Shown here piece by piece: positions 17,103 through 27,420 of a stretch of DNA of 64,000 nucleotides. Made by a program: the position numbers and the translations under genes. The notes beneath the pieces were generated by a model. The model was not told the origin of the DNA. It saw only the letters and a list, made by a program, of their open reading frames with translations, and ran no database searches. The stretch's first letter is position 1. Each line of letters starts with the position of its first letter. This DNA comes from Vibrio pectenicida. GTDB taxonomy: Bacteria; Pseudomonadota; Gammaproteobacteria; Enterobacterales; Vibrionaceae. Location: positions 2,294,001 through 2,358,000 of the forward strand of contig AP024889.1 in NCBI GenBank assembly GCA_024347015.1, given 5' to 3'.

Positions 17103-19151
17103 TTAAATCGGTCTGACACTATCACTGTCCAATTGAGCACCAAATCGATGTTCGATAAACTGGACATTAGCATCATTTTTCAGGCTGAAAAAAGCCTGCT
17201 GTAACTTGGTCTGGTAAAGTTTTTCTCGCAGTTCAAGCGGTGTTTCACCACACAGCCCAACCTCAACAGCCAAATCACATGTTTCACCAAGCACACCATT
17301 GATCGCGGTAATTAGTTCACTTCGTGCTCGCTCACTATTGAGATGAGCTTGCTCATGCCTGAGTGTGAGCATGATAGAACTACCTTGCCTCTCAAAATGT
17401 GAATTTAGTGCAAGTTGCTCGGTCATTTTTGCCACATCCAATTGTTCAATCAACTGTGCCCAGTGATTTTGCTGCAAACATTCTTGAGCTAACTTATTCA
17501 CCATATCAGGTGTTTTTTCATGCTCTAGTGCTTTTTTGACCTGAGTTGGCGTTAGTACATTAGTCGGCTTTACTTGTTGCTTTTGTGGCAGTGTTGGACG
17601 CCACTGATAAGACTCATTTTTATCTACCTCAGGAGTTGCTATAGGCGTAGAATTAGACACTGGCGACACCTGCATAGTTCCAGAGTGCCGCTGAGCGACT
17701 CTATCAAGAACTGATGATGTTTGAGCAGATGGCGCATTAGTCTTTTTTGGCGTACTAGCCTGATTATCCCCTTTACGTTGAGATCGAAGTTGATGCCTAA
17801 GACCTCTCACTGATGGTGATGACGGCTGAGGTTGCTCTTGCGAAGTTATATTTACCTGTTCAATTTTACCCGCAGCAACCTCCATTTGGTTAAGCTCTAA
17901 GTCCGAGCTCAGTTCAGATTTAGGTTCTTGCGCCTGAAGGGCCGGCATAACTTCTGGAGGTGGTGAACTCTGCGGCGCCATTTGTGATGCCGGTGGAGAT
18001 AATTCGGCTGATGGAGCTGGTTCTGGTTGAGAAACTTGGTTTAAAACCATGTTTGCTTGAGGCTGAGTGACCGGACGAAATGCCATCATGCGCAACATCA
18101 CCATTTCAACGCCAATTTTCTCGGAGGGCGAAAATGGCAAATCTTGCCGGCCTTTCAACGCGATTTGGTAATAGAGCTGAATATCTTGTGGCGAAAGAGC
18201 TAGGCTTAGCAACTCAATTTTTTCTGCATCTGGCTGAGTTTTATCCAGAGTTTCTGGAAGTGCTTGATACATAGCCAGACGATGTAACTGAGTAGCGAGT
18301 TGGGAAAGTAAACCACCCCAATCAACCCCATTTTGAGCAAGAGCAGATAAACAGTCCATCGCTACCTTAGGTTGCTTAGAACTAATCGCTTCAAGTAAAT
18401 GTAGCGCTTGATCAGTGTCAAGCGTTCCGAGCATATGGGCAACATTGTCAGTTAAAACCTGTCCATTACCGAGAGCTATTGCCTGATCGGTTAAACTTAG
18501 CGCATCACGCATACTGCCATCTGCAGCATGCGCAATCATCCCTAAAGCTCGATGCTCTGAAGAGACTTGTTCATGCTCAAGAATATAGTCTAACTGTTGA
18601 TGTATGTTATCAACACTAATTGGTTTTAAATGAAATTGTAAGCAACGAGATAATATGGTGATAGGCAACTTCTGCGGATCTGTCGTTGCTAGAATAAATT
18701 TCACATATTCAGGCGGTTCTTCTAAGGTTTTAAGCAAAGCATTAAAGCTATGCCTTGAGAGCATGTGAACTTCATCGATAAGGTAAACCTTAAAACGTCC
18801 ACGTGCAGGCTTATATTGCACATTATCAAGCAACTCTCGGGTATCTTCTACCTTGGTCCTTGATGCTGCGTCTATTTCTAACAGATCAACAAAACGGCCC
18901 TGATCAATTTCTTGGCAAGCATCGCAACGTCCACAGGGAGTCGAAGTGATGCCAGTTTCACAATTAAGCCCCTTGGCAAATAATCGGCCTATGGTCGTTT
19001 TTCCGACCCCGCGAGTGCCGCTAAACAAATAAGCGTGATGAAGCCGATTCTGAGCAAGAGCATTTCCCAATGCCGTCAAAACATGGCTTTGCCCCACAAC
19101 TTGATCAAATTGTGTTGGTCGCCACTTTCGAGCTAAAGCAATATAACCCAT
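17103..19151 (-). CDS. dnaX: DNA polymerase III tau/gamma subunits
   Basis: Clamp-loader ATPase. The start chosen is the ATG at 19151 (MGYIALARKWRPTQF), the usual N-terminus; an ATG four codons earlier is less likely. Walker A FSGTRGVGKTT, a zinc finger CGRCDAC and the DEVH box LIDEVHML are present. A proline/glutamine-rich linker (about 375-530) precedes the tau C-terminus, which binds the alpha and DnaB subunits. An in-frame A AAA AAG slip site is present in the linker. At 682 aa it is slightly longer than E. coli tau (643), mainly in the linker. Confidence 0.96.
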   Translation of the reverse strand: MGYIALARKWRPTQFDQVVGQSHVLTALGNALAQNRLHHAYLFSGTRGVGKTTIGRLFAKGLNCETGITSTPCGRCDACQEIDQGRFVDLLEIDAASRTKVEDTRELLDNVQYKPARGRFKVYLIDEVHMLSRHSFNALLKTLEEPPEYVKFILATTDPQKLPITILSRCLQFHLKPISVDNIHQQLDYILEHEQVSSEHRALGMIAHAADGSMRDALSLTDQAIALGNGQVLTDNVAHMLGTLDTDQALHLLEAISSKQPKVAMDCLSALAQNGVDWGGLLSQLATQLHRLAMYQALPETLDKTQPDAEKIELLSLALSPQDIQLYYQIALKGRQDLPFSPSEKIGVEMVMLRMMAFRPVTQPQANMVLNQVSQPEPAPSAELSPPASQMAPQSSPPPEVMPALQAQEPKSELSSDLELNQMEVAAGKIEQVNITSQEQPQPSSPSVRGLRHQLRSQRKGDNQASTPKKTNAPSAQTSSVLDRVAQRHSGTMQVSPVSNSTPIATPEVDKNESYQWRPTLPQKQQVKPTNVLTPTQVKKALEHEKTPDMVNKLAQECLQQNHWAQLIEQLDVAKMTEQLALNSHFERQGSSIMLTLRHEQAHLNSERARSELITAINGVLGETCDLAVEVGLCGETPLELREKLYQTKLQQAFFSLKNDANVQFIEHRFGAQLDSDSVRPI
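17737..17748 (-). promoter_or_regulatory. Programmed -1 frameshift site in dnaX
   Basis: The heptamer A AAA AAG lies in the reading frame (codons CCA AAA AAG). A -1 slip reads AAA AAA GAC TAA and stops at once, as in E. coli, where the gamma subunit ends one codon after the same heptamer. The product would be a gamma of about 471 aa keeping the ATPase domains. An AGGGG about 20 nt upstream is less well placed than the E. coli stimulator, and no strong downstream stem-loop was found by eye. Confidence 0.7.
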
Positions 19152-19163
19152 GACTATTTCCAA

Positions 19164-19709
19164 TTAATGACCATCGAATTCGCAAATGCTATACACATTG
19201 AGGCCCAATTTCTCAAGGCGTTTATCACCACCGATGTCTGGTAGATTGATAACAAATGCGGCATGTTCAACCACGCCGCCTAGTTGACGAATGAGCTGTG
19301 TAGTCGCTTCAATAGTCCCACCTGTTGCTAATAAATCGTCAACAACTAAAACCTTATCACCTTGTGATATAGCATCGGTATGTATTTCCAATGTATCGCT
19401 ACCGTATTCAAGTTGGTAAGATTGAGAGACCGTTTGACGTGGTAGCTTACCCGGCTTACGTACCGGAATAAAACCAATACCAAGTTCTAAAGCTAATGGA
19501 GCACCAAATAAAAAACCTCGTGCTTCTGTCCCCACAACTTTGGTAAAGCCCATCCCTTGGTACTTTTCTAACAGCACTTGGATCGTCGCCTTATAAGCAC
19601 TCGCATTTTCCATCAAACTAGTGACGTCACGAAATAAAATACCGGGCTTAGGATAATCTGGAATGCTTTTGATACTTGACTTGATAAGTGTGATTGTTTC
19701 AGTTGTCAT
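19164..19709 (-). CDS. apt: Adenine phosphoribosyltransferase
   Basis: A 181-aa purine salvage enzyme making AMP from adenine and PRPP. The PRPP-binding motif [13 protein letters not shown] and the N-terminal [18 protein letters not shown] are diagnostic. It lies 12 bp upstream of the dnaX ORF, in the common apt-dnaX-ybaB-recR order. Confidence 0.97.
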   Translation of the reverse strand: MTTETITLIKSSIKSIPDYPKPGILFRDVTSLMENASAYKATIQVLLEKYQGMGFTKVVGTEARGFLFGAPLALELGIGFIPVRKPGKLPRQTVSQSYQLEYGSDTLEIHTDAISQGDKVLVVDDLLATGGTIEATTQLIRQLGGVVEHAAFVINLPDIGGDKRLEKLGLNVYSICEFDGH

Positions 19710-19871
19710 AATTCATATCTTAGATTGGCTAAGCTTATTCTATACTAAAAAGTCTAATAATAAGCGTTAGTAAAGGTATTTCCTGCAAAAGTCATTTTAG
19801 AGTCAGCTAAAATGCCTGCGTTACACTACCAATACACGCCTACCAAAATAGCAGGCTACATTTATGCAATC

Positions 19872-20264
19872 TTAGTGATTTTCTTGCTTATCAGCAAGGC
19901 GATCTATTACGGGTAATCGAATAAACCAAGTCAATAACGTCATTAACATCACCAGCAAGACAACCTTTAACCAGACTTGAGAAACAATCCAAATAGAGAA
20001 ACAAAAGCTCGCAATCATACAAAGTGCACCACGAGTTTTGACTTTACTGGTAATAGCGCGATGCTGATGCCAATTATCAAGAATAGGGCCGAATGTTTTG
20101 TGCTGATGCAACCAGAAATGAAACTTTGGGCTACTGCGCATAAAACAAGCGCTAGAGAGAAGAATAAATGGTGTGGTAGGGAGTAAAGGCAAAAATATCC
20201 CCAGAAACCCTAGTAGCAAACTTAGGACACCAACAATATTTAAACCTAATCTTCGAATATTGAT
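19872..20264 (-). CDS. ybaN: YbaN/DUF454 inner-membrane protein with a non-standard start codon
   Basis: Small membrane protein of the DUF454 family (LPLLPTTPFILLSSACF; SPKFHFWLHQH). The only standard start is a TTG at 20219, which would cut off the first transmembrane part. The frame stays open to a stop at 20286-20288. A GGAG sits 6 nt before an ATC at 20264 (INIRRLGLNIVGVL), the region where homologues begin. ATC at 20264 or ATT at 20258 may therefore be used, though the start is uncertain. It lies 21 bp behind a 43-aa membrane peptide gene. Function unknown. Confidence 0.75.
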   Translation of the reverse strand: MNIRRLGLNIVGVLSLLLGFLGIFLPLLPTTPFILLSSACFMRSSPKFHFWLHQHKTFGPILDNWHQHRAITSKVKTRGALCMIASFCFSIWIVSQVWLKVVLLVMLMTLLTWFIRLPVIDRLADKQENH

Positions 20265-20285
20265 GCTGCACTCCGGTTTGTTGAA

Positions 20286-20417
20286 TTAGAAACCTGCATA
20301 TCCATTTAAGACACGGATCCATGTAAGCGTTGCAGGAAGAGTAGGGATTAATAGTGCTGCAACAAACCCTAAAAAGTAAAGGATATTGTATGGTTCTTTA
20401 AAGTCTTTGTCTGCCAT
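20286..20417 (-). CDS. 43-aa membrane peptide upstream of ybaN
   Basis: ATG at 20417 to TAA at 20286, preceded by AGAAG. The peptide begins MADKDFKEPYNILYF and has one hydrophobic helix (LGFVAALLIPTLPATL). Its stop lies 21 bp before the proposed ybaN start, so the two may be coupled. The composition and placement look like a real small membrane protein. No function is known to me. Confidence 0.65.
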   Translation of the reverse strand: MADKDFKEPYNILYFLGFVAALLIPTLPATLTWIRVLNGYAGF

Positions 20418-20569
20418 AGGATTACTTCTCTTATGTGGCTACATTATTTGTTATCAATCGTTACTATTTAGTTAACGAATTGGGTCGTTTTTGTGTTGGC
20501 GGACTATACCCTAATAACACAGCAATAAACACCGTGAAAACATAAGGTTATTAGGAGTACAGCCATAGG

Positions 20570-21670
20570 CTATGCACTCCCACCACGGAAAATATCTAAG
20601 CTAAAGCTACTCGACCCCAAGCAACTCAATGTTAATTGGCAAGCAGATTGGATTGGTAAATCAGGCGTTATAAAATTTTTGATACAATTTTCACCAAGTT
20701 TGGTTCCAGCCGCTATATGTTGAGAATAATACCCATTTGACCATTGAGCATCTAGGCCCGCAGGTAGCAATGATAATGTCCCTTCAGACACATCTGCGAT
20801 ACCAAACAAGGCTCTTACTGGGCTCGCGCATTCTGCGCACGCCAAGCCCTTTTCAAGCAAATCTGCTAAATCTTTCAGATCAGCGTTGAAGCTTTTTAAG
20901 TTACGCAGATAATCATGAAATAGCGCTCGAACCAATAAAGTCGTGGCAGCACCATGCTGCCCTTCACTGGCAGAATCAACAAGGTAAAAAGCAAACTGGC
21001 CATTCATAAGCCAAGCGTACTCATATACTAAGGGCATAACATCCGTCGATTGCAACAAACGATAGCTGCATTTCCAATCCCCTTGTGCAGTGTCTTTGTC
21101 GGGCAACAAAGCATGCAGCAAATCTTTTGCCGCAATGGGGTTATCTTGTAGGTATTCTAAATGCCAGTGTAATTCCTGCTCTTCAGGCATATCGCCGCTG
21201 TCTATTCTAAACCATTGACTTGCGAAATCACGCTGATCACATAAATGGTTATCAGAATCATCCAAAGTGTTTTCTATTGCACTCGCTAGGTGCCCTGGAT
21301 TGGTTATGGGTTTGGGGAGAAAATCTTTGATACCAAAACGCAGCGCTTGCGCGACGTCAGCCATCTCATCAGTCGCAGACACAACAATTAAGGGCAGTGA
21401 TGGGTATTCAAGGCTCACCTCTTCGACAAATTCTATACCATCTAAAACCGGCATAGAAAGGTCACAAAGGACAAGATCAGGTTCGTATTCTCTAAGTTTT
21501 TTTAGACCTTCTAGACCGTTTTCGGCTTCCACAACCTCATGGCCCTGCGCTTCAATAAACCCACCTGTGAGCTTGCGAAAAACAGGATCATCATCAACGA
21601 TCATAATTAACTTTGACCCAGTAGTCACCTGGGGTGAGGGCGTTGTCGCCACTTCATAAGTTTTATGCAT
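20570..21670 (-). CDS. rssB: Response regulator RssB (adaptor for sigma-S turnover)
   Basis: A 366-aa protein with an N-terminal receiver domain (IMIVDDDPVFRKLTGGF; phosphoacceptor aspartate in LVLCDLSMPVLDG). The segment SATDEMADVAQALRFGIKDF closely parallels E. coli RssB. The C-terminal half is a degenerate PP2C-like domain, as in RssB, which delivers RpoS to ClpXP. ATG at 21670 (MHKTYEVA) is preferred over GTG at 21685 because of AAGG just upstream. An inverted repeat, CCTAATAAC/GTTATTAGG, lies about 20 bp after the stop. Confidence 0.82.
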   Translation of the reverse strand: MHKTYEVATTPSPQVTTGSKLIMIVDDDPVFRKLTGGFIEAQGHEVVEAENGLEGLKKLREYEPDLVLCDLSMPVLDGIEFVEEVSLEYPSLPLIVVSATDEMADVAQALRFGIKDFLPKPITNPGHLASAIENTLDDSDNHLCDQRDFASQWFRIDSGDMPEEQELHWHLEYLQDNPIAAKDLLHALLPDKDTAQGDWKCSYRLLQSTDVMPLVYEYAWLMNGQFAFYLVDSASEGQHGAATTLLVRALFHDYLRNLKSFNADLKDLADLLEKGLACAECASPVRALFGIADVSEGTLSLLPAGLDAQWSNGYYSQHIAAGTKLGENCIKNFITPDLPIQSACQLTLSCLGSSSFSLDIFRGGSA

Positions 21671-21915
21671 AAACCTTGGCCTCACACAACTATAACGTAC
21701 AACTGTTAGTATTATTTTTGTAATTGTAAATTATTTCAAACACTCATTTAAAAGTAGCTGCGAAAGTGTATTTATACAAATCTTCCACTTTTCGCGCATG
21801 TTGAATACTATATGTAGCTAGAGTCAAAGTTTTTTAACCTCATTGATACAATTCACCCTTTGACATCTGATATATATGTAATTTAACCCAATTCGCAAAA
21901 AATGTGTCGGAAAAA

Positions 21916-22791
21916 ATGAAATTAGACGATCTCAACCTATTTAGGCTCGTTGTTGAAAACGGAAGTTATACTGCAACATCTCGCAAGACTATGATTCCCG
22001 TCGCAACAATCACTCGACGCATACAAGCGTTGGAAGAAGCACTTAACCTTAGATTACTCAACCGTCATGCACGAAAGCTTTCTCTTACAGAAGCTGGCGA
22101 ACGTTTCTACAATGAATGCTCTCCCCTTCTCAGCCGACTGACATTAGCCACAGAGGAAATCACCGACGAATGCCGAGGTGCGGCAGGAAAAATTCGCGTT
22201 TCCACTCCCTCCAACCTCACCAAACGAATGATGATGCCAATGCTCAGTGCCTTCATGACGAACTATCCAGATATCAATCTTGAGCTAACAACCAGTAATC
22301 ACGCAGATCAACTTGATCCAACGGAGTGGGATGTTATTTTTCGTGTTGGCCCACAGCGAGATTCAAGCCTGATTGCACGTAAGATTGGTTCAGTAGAAGA
22401 TATTTTAGTTGCTAGCCCTAAATACCTTGCCAGCAGCCCCGCACCAAAACATGCTGAAGATTTACACAATCATTCTCTTTTGAAGGGAGCACCATTATTA
22501 AAGTGGCAAATAACCAATGCTAGTGGTGAAACTGTCATTAATAATGATAAAGGCCGCTTTCAAGCCAATGCTCTAGACGTGGTTCGCAGTGCTTGCTCAG
22601 ATGGTTTAGGTATTACCTTAATGCCAGATGTCATGCTTCAAGAGCATATAGAAGATGGAAGCCTAACACGTGTTTTAGAGGAGTGGAGCGCTAACCCCCG
22701 TGATGTCTACATGCTGTATAACCACAAAGATCACTTACCTGAAAAAGTACGATTATTGATAGATTTTGTTATTGCATACAATATTGATTGA
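21916..22791 (+). CDS. LysR-type transcriptional regulator
   Basis: A 291-aa LysR protein: N-terminal winged HTH (MKLDDLNLFRLVVENGSYTA) and a periplasmic-binding-like effector domain (about 90-290). ATG at 21916 is preferred to the GTG at 21904; GGA lies a few bases upstream. It lies divergent from rssB. The target and inducer cannot be told from the sequence; the convergent neighbour is ydjA. Confidence 0.85.
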   Translation: MKLDDLNLFRLVVENGSYTATSRKTMIPVATITRRIQALEEALNLRLLNRHARKLSLTEAGERFYNECSPLLSRLTLATEEITDECRGAAGKIRVSTPSNLTKRMMMPMLSAFMTNYPDINLELTTSNHADQLDPTEWDVIFRVGPQRDSSLIARKIGSVEDILVASPKYLASSPAPKHAEDLHNHSLLKGAPLLKWQITNASGETVINNDKGRFQANALDVVRSACSDGLGITLMPDVMLQEHIEDGSLTRVLEEWSANPRDVYMLYNHKDHLPEKVRLLIDFVIAYNID

Positions 22792-22829
22792 TTAGGGCAT
22801 GTTTACCATTATGCGTGGTCTGAAAAACT

Positions 22830-22861
22830 AGCCCCAAAGCTTATCTTTAGGCTTTGGGGCT
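22830..22861 (-). terminator. Terminator after ydjA
   Basis: Perfect 11-bp arms AGCCCCAAAGC and GCTTTGGGGCT. The T5 tail lies on the minus strand, so it mainly serves ydjA. It may also block lysR read-through. Confidence 0.85.
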
Positions 22862-22865
22862 GCTA

Positions 22866-23414
22866 TTACATATACTCAACGAACTTCTTTAAATCTCGTT
22901 CTGGCACCTTCATTGGAGTACACCCAGGTGTGCCAAGATAAAGGAAACCAATAATTTGATCATCACCTTCTAAGCCAAAAGCGCTACGAACACTTTGATC
23001 AAACATCCATTTTCCCGAACGCCAAAAACCTTGAAACCCCTGTGCAACCGCTGCCATCTGCATCGCTTGTACTGCACACCCTGCTGATAAATATTGTTCA
23101 AGAGCTGGTACTTTCTCATGAAGAGTTACCTTGGCAATGACAGTAATTACCATTGGGGCGCGAAATGGCGCGTTTCTCAGCTTCTCTACCACACTTTCTT
23201 CGCTTCTTTCTGCTTGTGCAGCAGAAACCAAAATATCGGACAATTTACTCAGGCCTTCTCCCTGAGAAATCACAAAACGCCAAGGGGTAAGACCAGCATG
23301 GTCTGGAGCTCGGAGTCCGGCTCGAATGATATTTTCAAGCACCTGCCCTTCAGGTGCAGGTTGAGATAATTTGGCAATAGAACGTCGATTAAGCAACAAA
23401 TCTAAAGCATCCAT
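22866..23414 (-). CDS. ydjA: YdjA-type nitroreductase family protein
   Basis: An FMN-dependent oxidoreductase of the small nitroreductase class (182 aa, as E. coli YdjA). The RRSIAKLSQPAP start motif and HAGLTPWRFVI match the FMN-binding parts; GFQGFWRSGKWMFD is characteristic of YdjA. Its physiological substrate is unknown. It is separated from fadJ upstream by a terminator. Confidence 0.9.
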   Translation of the reverse strand: MDALDLLLNRRSIAKLSQPAPEGQVLENIIRAGLRAPDHAGLTPWRFVISQGEGLSKLSDILVSAAQAERSEESVVEKLRNAPFRAPMVITVIAKVTLHEKVPALEQYLSAGCAVQAMQMAAVAQGFQGFWRSGKWMFDQSVRSAFGLEGDDQIIGFLYLGTPGCTPMKVPERDLKKFVEYM

Positions 23415-23467
23415 TTGAAATCCCTAGTGAGTTTTTGATTTGAACCGATCATAACCTCAGGTTACAA

Positions 23468-23495
23468 AAAAGGCGAACTCTACCGCTCGCCTTTT
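23468..23495 (-). terminator. Terminator of the fadIJ operon
   Basis: Arms AAAAGGCGA and TCGCCTTTT with a T-run on the minus strand, 16 bp after the fadJ stop. Confidence 0.85.
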
Positions 23496-23510
23496 CACAT
23501 TCATAAACAA

Positions 23511-25634
23511 TTATTCATAAAATGGTTTGTTCAAACCAGCGCGAGTCAATAATCCATCACAAGGCGCAAAACGAGCGCCATATTTCTGAGCATGTTGGTT
23601 CATCAGTTCAATAACCGTCTCTAAACCAAGCTGGTCCATGTATCGAAAAGGACCACCAAGGAATGGCGGAAAGCCGATGCCAAATATAGCGCCAATATCA
23701 CCATCACGTGGGCTGCGGATTATTCCTTCCTCAAGACAACGGACCGCTTCATTTAGCATTGGTAACACGCAGCGTAGAGCAAGTTCCTTTTCTGCCAACG
23801 TAATTTCAGGAGTAAGGCTCAACAGTTTATAGACGGATTTATCTACCTCTTTCTTTTTACCTTTGTAGGTATAAAAACCTTTGCCACTTTTTCTGCCTTT
23901 ACGATTATCATCCAGCAAAGTATCGAACACATCTGGCCCTTTAAATCGCTCCCCAAGCTCCCCAACTAGGATAGGCATGATTTTAGCGCCAATATCAATA
24001 CCGACTTCATCAAGCAAAGTAATTGGTCCGACAGGGAACCCAAAATTTAATAATGCTTTGTCCAAATGCTCTATAGGCTCACCAGACATTAAGATCTGAG
24101 CCGCTTCATTCATGTAAGGGGCAAGAATCCGGTTGACATAAAAGCCGGCGCAATCTTTAACGACAATCGGCGTTTTCCCTTGCTTGCGAGCAAACTCAAC
24201 CACGGTAGAGATAGTCTCATCGGATGTCGTATGGTGAGGTATGATTTCCACCAATGGCATTTTTTCTACTGGACTGAAGTAATGCAAGCCTACAATTTGT
24301 TCTGGTCGCTGTGCTTTTTCGGCAATCTTATGAATCGGCAGTGACGATGTATTAGTCGCAAATATCGTGTTTTGGCTAGCATTCTCTTCGACATCAGCCA
24401 CCATTTGCTGTTTTAATTCCAAGTCTTCAAACACAGCTTCCACAACAATGTCAGTATGATTAAAACGGGTAAAATCAATACCACCTGATAAGTTCAGCAT
24501 CTTCGACTGTAGCTGCGCCCTAGATAAGATTCGGCGCTTACGCTGCCTATCAAACAACTTGTAATTGTACTTTAACGCATTGAGAACGCCGTCATTAGAC
24601 ATATCTTTAATTCTCACCTGAATCTTGGCTTTAGAGATGGTAACATGGCTGATTCCAGCGCCCATTAAGCCACCACCTAGAACCACTGCTGCGCTAATTT
24701 CACTTGGCTTAGCATCCGTTCCGTTGTCTTTTTTCATTTCAGTCGTTGCAAAGAAAATCGAACGCAGTGCCTTAGATTCTGGGGTCACTACCAACTCACC
24801 AAATCGCTCTGCTTCCTTTTCTTGACCTTTTTCAAAACCTTTTTCTAGGCCATATCGTATTACGTCTAAAATAGCTTCTGCTGCTGGATAGTTACCGCGC
24901 GTTTTTTCATAAGTTTTCTTAGCCGCTTGTTCAAAAATAACTTTCCGTCCCAAGCTGGTATTAGAGATGAGTTTTTCCTTGGTCGACACCTTGCGCTTAG
25001 CCTGTGACCTTCCAGTATTCTTATCAACAAAGCTTTTGGCCACTTGCAATAAAATGCTTTCTGGAACCACAGCGTCAACAACACCTAACTTTTTCGCTTT
25101 AACTGCTCTTAACTGCTTACCTGTGAGGATCATATCGAGAGAAGGCAGTAAACCAATTAAGCGAGGTAAACGCTGAGTACCACCAGAGCCCGGTAATAAA
25201 CCCAATTGCACTTCAGGCAATCCTAAACGGGTTTTGTCTGAAGCTGAGCACACTCGATAGTCACATGCTAAAGCTAACTCTAAACCACCGCCCAAACATG
25301 GCCCATGAATAGCTGCAACCACAGGAAATGGAAGGTCAGACAATTGCTGAAACATCTTCTGCCCTTGCTCAGCCAAGGCTTTCGCTTGCTTTGCACTGGT
25401 ACAAGCATCAAGCATCCGCACATCAGCACCAGCAATAAAGTTATCAGGCTTGAGTGAGTGGACAATGACTCCCTTGATAGACGCAATTTTCTCTTGTAAC
25501 TGAGTGAATATTGCTTCCATTTCATTGGCAAAAGCAGCTTGTAAAGTGTTCATCCTCTCGCCCGGAACATCAATCGATAACCAAGCAATGTTTTGTTCAT
25601 CAATCTTTAAATCAAATGCTTTTTGTTCACTCAT
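23511..25634 (-). CDS. fadJ: Fatty oxidation complex alpha subunit FadJ
   Basis: A 707-aa multifunctional beta-oxidation enzyme. The N-terminal enoyl-CoA hydratase/isomerase domain has [13 protein letters not shown] and [18 protein letters not shown]. The 3-hydroxyacyl-CoA dehydrogenase Rossmann domain starts [14 protein letters not shown] near residue 318. A C-terminal dehydrogenase domain follows ([28 protein letters not shown]). It starts where fadI stops, and FadI and FadJ form the (anaerobic-capable) complex. The choice of FadJ over FadB rests on pairing with fadI in the order fadI-fadJ. Confidence 0.95.
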   Translation of the reverse strand: MSEQKAFDLKIDEQNIAWLSIDVPGERMNTLQAAFANEMEAIFTQLQEKIASIKGVIVHSLKPDNFIAGADVRMLDACTSAKQAKALAEQGQKMFQQLSDLPFPVVAAIHGPCLGGGLELALACDYRVCSASDKTRLGLPEVQLGLLPGSGGTQRLPRLIGLLPSLDMILTGKQLRAVKAKKLGVVDAVVPESILLQVAKSFVDKNTGRSQAKRKVSTKEKLISNTSLGRKVIFEQAAKKTYEKTRGNYPAAEAILDVIRYGLEKGFEKGQEKEAERFGELVVTPESKALRSIFFATTEMKKDNGTDAKPSEISAAVVLGGGLMGAGISHVTISKAKIQVRIKDMSNDGVLNALKYNYKLFDRQRKRRILSRAQLQSKMLNLSGGIDFTRFNHTDIVVEAVFEDLELKQQMVADVEENASQNTIFATNTSSLPIHKIAEKAQRPEQIVGLHYFSPVEKMPLVEIIPHHTTSDETISTVVEFARKQGKTPIVVKDCAGFYVNRILAPYMNEAAQILMSGEPIEHLDKALLNFGFPVGPITLLDEVGIDIGAKIMPILVGELGERFKGPDVFDTLLDDNRKGRKSGKGFYTYKGKKKEVDKSVYKLLSLTPEITLAEKELALRCVLPMLNEAVRCLEEGIIRSPRDGDIGAIFGIGFPPFLGGPFRYMDQLGLETVIELMNQHAQKYGARFAPCDGLLTRAGLNKPFYE

Positions 25635-26941
25635 TACTCGACCTCCAGAACCATAGCTGCACCTAAACCACCTGCTGCGCAGGCTGTATTCAACGCCAAA
25701 CCACCACCACGGCGTTTAAGCTCTCTCAATGTTTGGGTAATCATACGAGCGCCCGTGGCTGCAAATGGGTGGCCGTAGGCAATCGAGCCTCCCAATACAT
25801 TAAATTTTTCCATATCGATTTCACCAATCGCTTTAGCAAGGCCGAGTTTTTGCTGAGCAAATTTATCAGAGGCGAACATTTTTACGTTCGATAATGTCTG
25901 AGCAGCAAAGGCTTCGTGCATATCAATTAAAGTCAAATCAGACAGCTCAATGCCAGCTCTACTAAGCGCTAACGGAGTCGAGTAGGAAGGTCCCATCAAC
26001 ATATCCATTTCAACCCCAATCGCTGAAAATGCGTACGACCGAATATAGCCCATTACGTCAAGGCCTAACTCTTTGGCTTTACCTTCACGCATCAACATTA
26101 TTGCTGCTGCGCCATCCGTTAATGGGGTACTATTCGCCGCCGTTACACTGCCATATTGACGATCAAACGCTGGGCGTAATTTGGCGTAACCTTCCAGTGT
26201 AGAGTCATGACGAACATTATTGTCTTGGGATATCCACTGTCTATAAGGTTCAGGGAAAGCAGTCATGACCTCCCCTTCAATCTTGCCTTCTTTCCATGCC
26301 TGTGATGCCAAAGAGTGAGAGCGATGAGCAAGTGCATCTTGTTCTTGACGAGTAATCGCATGGGACTTGGCCATCTGTTCGGCGGTTTGACCCATGGAAA
26401 GACCGGTTGAATACTCTGCCACAGCAGGAGGAACGGGCATGAGATCTTTGAATGAAAGATTTTTAAGCAATTTAAGCTTCTGGCCCATGGTTTTGGTTTT
26501 GCTTAAAGCAAGAAGATTAGCGGCCAATTTTTTTGAGACTCCGATAGGCAATACTGAGGAAGAGTCTGCTCCCCCCGCAATGCCGACATCGATAGTGCCT
26601 GCCATGATACTTTCCGCCACATTGACAGCAGATTGAAAACTGGTTGCGCAAGCTCGGGTTACACTATAGGCATCAGTGTTAATATTCATTCCTGTTCCCA
26701 GCACGATTTCTCGCGCAATATTGGGCGCTTCAGGCATCTGTACAACCTGACCAAACACGACTTGATCAACCAATTTAGGGTCGATTTCAGTACGTGCCAT
26801 CATTTCACTCACCACCATTTTTCCTAGATCAATAGCTGGCACCTGACTAAATTCCGTGCTTTGACGTGCAAACGGTGTCCGCAAACCCGCAACAACCGCA
26901 ATACGCTCACCTGAGCGCGTTTTCACTTCCTGCTTGCCCAT
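25634..26941 (-). CDS. fadI: 3-ketoacyl-CoA thiolase FadI
   Basis: A 435-aa thiolase, the beta subunit of the FadIJ complex. Active-site cysteine region [17 protein letters not shown]-terminal [17 protein letters not shown] and the final cysteine motif [16 protein letters not shown] are intact. It is the first gene of the operon, and a FadR-like operator lies 19 bp before its start. Confidence 0.96.
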   Translation of the reverse strand: MGKQEVKTRSGERIAVVAGLRTPFARQSTEFSQVPAIDLGKMVVSEMMARTEIDPKLVDQVVFGQVVQMPEAPNIAREIVLGTGMNINTDAYSVTRACATSFQSAVNVAESIMAGTIDVGIAGGADSSSVLPIGVSKKLAANLLALSKTKTMGQKLKLLKNLSFKDLMPVPPAVAEYSTGLSMGQTAEQMAKSHAITRQEQDALAHRSHSLASQAWKEGKIEGEVMTAFPEPYRQWISQDNNVRHDSTLEGYAKLRPAFDRQYGSVTAANSTPLTDGAAAIMLMREGKAKELGLDVMGYIRSYAFSAIGVEMDMLMGPSYSTPLALSRAGIELSDLTLIDMHEAFAAQTLSNVKMFASDKFAQQKLGLAKAIGEIDMEKFNVLGGSIAYGHPFAATGARMITQTLRELKRRGGGLALNTACAAGGLGAAMVLEVE

Positions 26942-26959
26942 TATTTCTCCTTTACAAAA

Positions 26960-26976
26960 TAGAGGTCAGACCAGAA
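26960..26976. promoter_or_regulatory. FadR-like operator of fadIJ
   Basis: The minus strand reads TTCTGGTCTGACCTCTA, close to the FadR consensus AACTGGTCNGACCTGTT. Placed 19 bp before fadI, it would repress the operon in the absence of long-chain acyl-CoA. Confidence 0.75.
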
Positions 26977-27420
26977 ATATTGTAACCAGAATGTTAGGCG
27001 AATCAAACGCTCGTTTAATTAAACGTGATTTGGGATGGAAAAGCGATGACTTTAACTGTGGGTTATTAGGTATAAAAAACATTCCGCGCATGGTTGGAAA
27101 ACAAGCAATGAACTTAAATCAATAGAAAGTAACCAGTGCCTTGATAAAAACGAAAGTCAGCCTACAAAAAGAAATCTCACCTTGCTCAACACATCAGCTT
27201 AAAGGCTCATTAGATCGCAGACCGGACTATACTCTGTGAGTAATATTGAATGTTGAAATAAATCCATTTTGAGTCGATTTTTTAGCCATAATATTTAGCG
27301 TACAATTAGTCTGGTCTGATAAGTCCAGAGAATGTTTGATTAAAGACTCAGTAAATCATACTCTTCTAGTGCCTAGACTTAGGTGTATGACCAAACCACA
27401 GAGCAAAATTGGAGGCTCAT
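26977..27420. other. Control region between fadI and the ECF sigma operon
   Basis: A non-coding divergent spacer of about 440 bp. A second FadR-like site lies at 27309-27325. A degenerate third candidate, with core CCGGTCTG on the minus strand, is near 27220. A short plus-strand ORF at 26934-27125 has no ribosome site. Confidence 0.45.
27309..27325. promoter_or_regulatory. FadR-like site upstream of the ECF sigma gene
   Basis: GTCTGGTCTGATAAGTC shares the CTGGTCTGA core and the trailing GT of the fadIJ operator. It lies 96 bp before the sigma-factor start. A flanking CTGG...CCAG symmetry covers 27311-27328. Confidence 0.5.

Noticed and set aside
20511..20556. Inverted repeat CCTAATAAC/GTTATTAGG as rssB terminator
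   Set aside because: The loop is long (about 27 nt) and no T-run follows on the minus strand, so it was not called a terminator.
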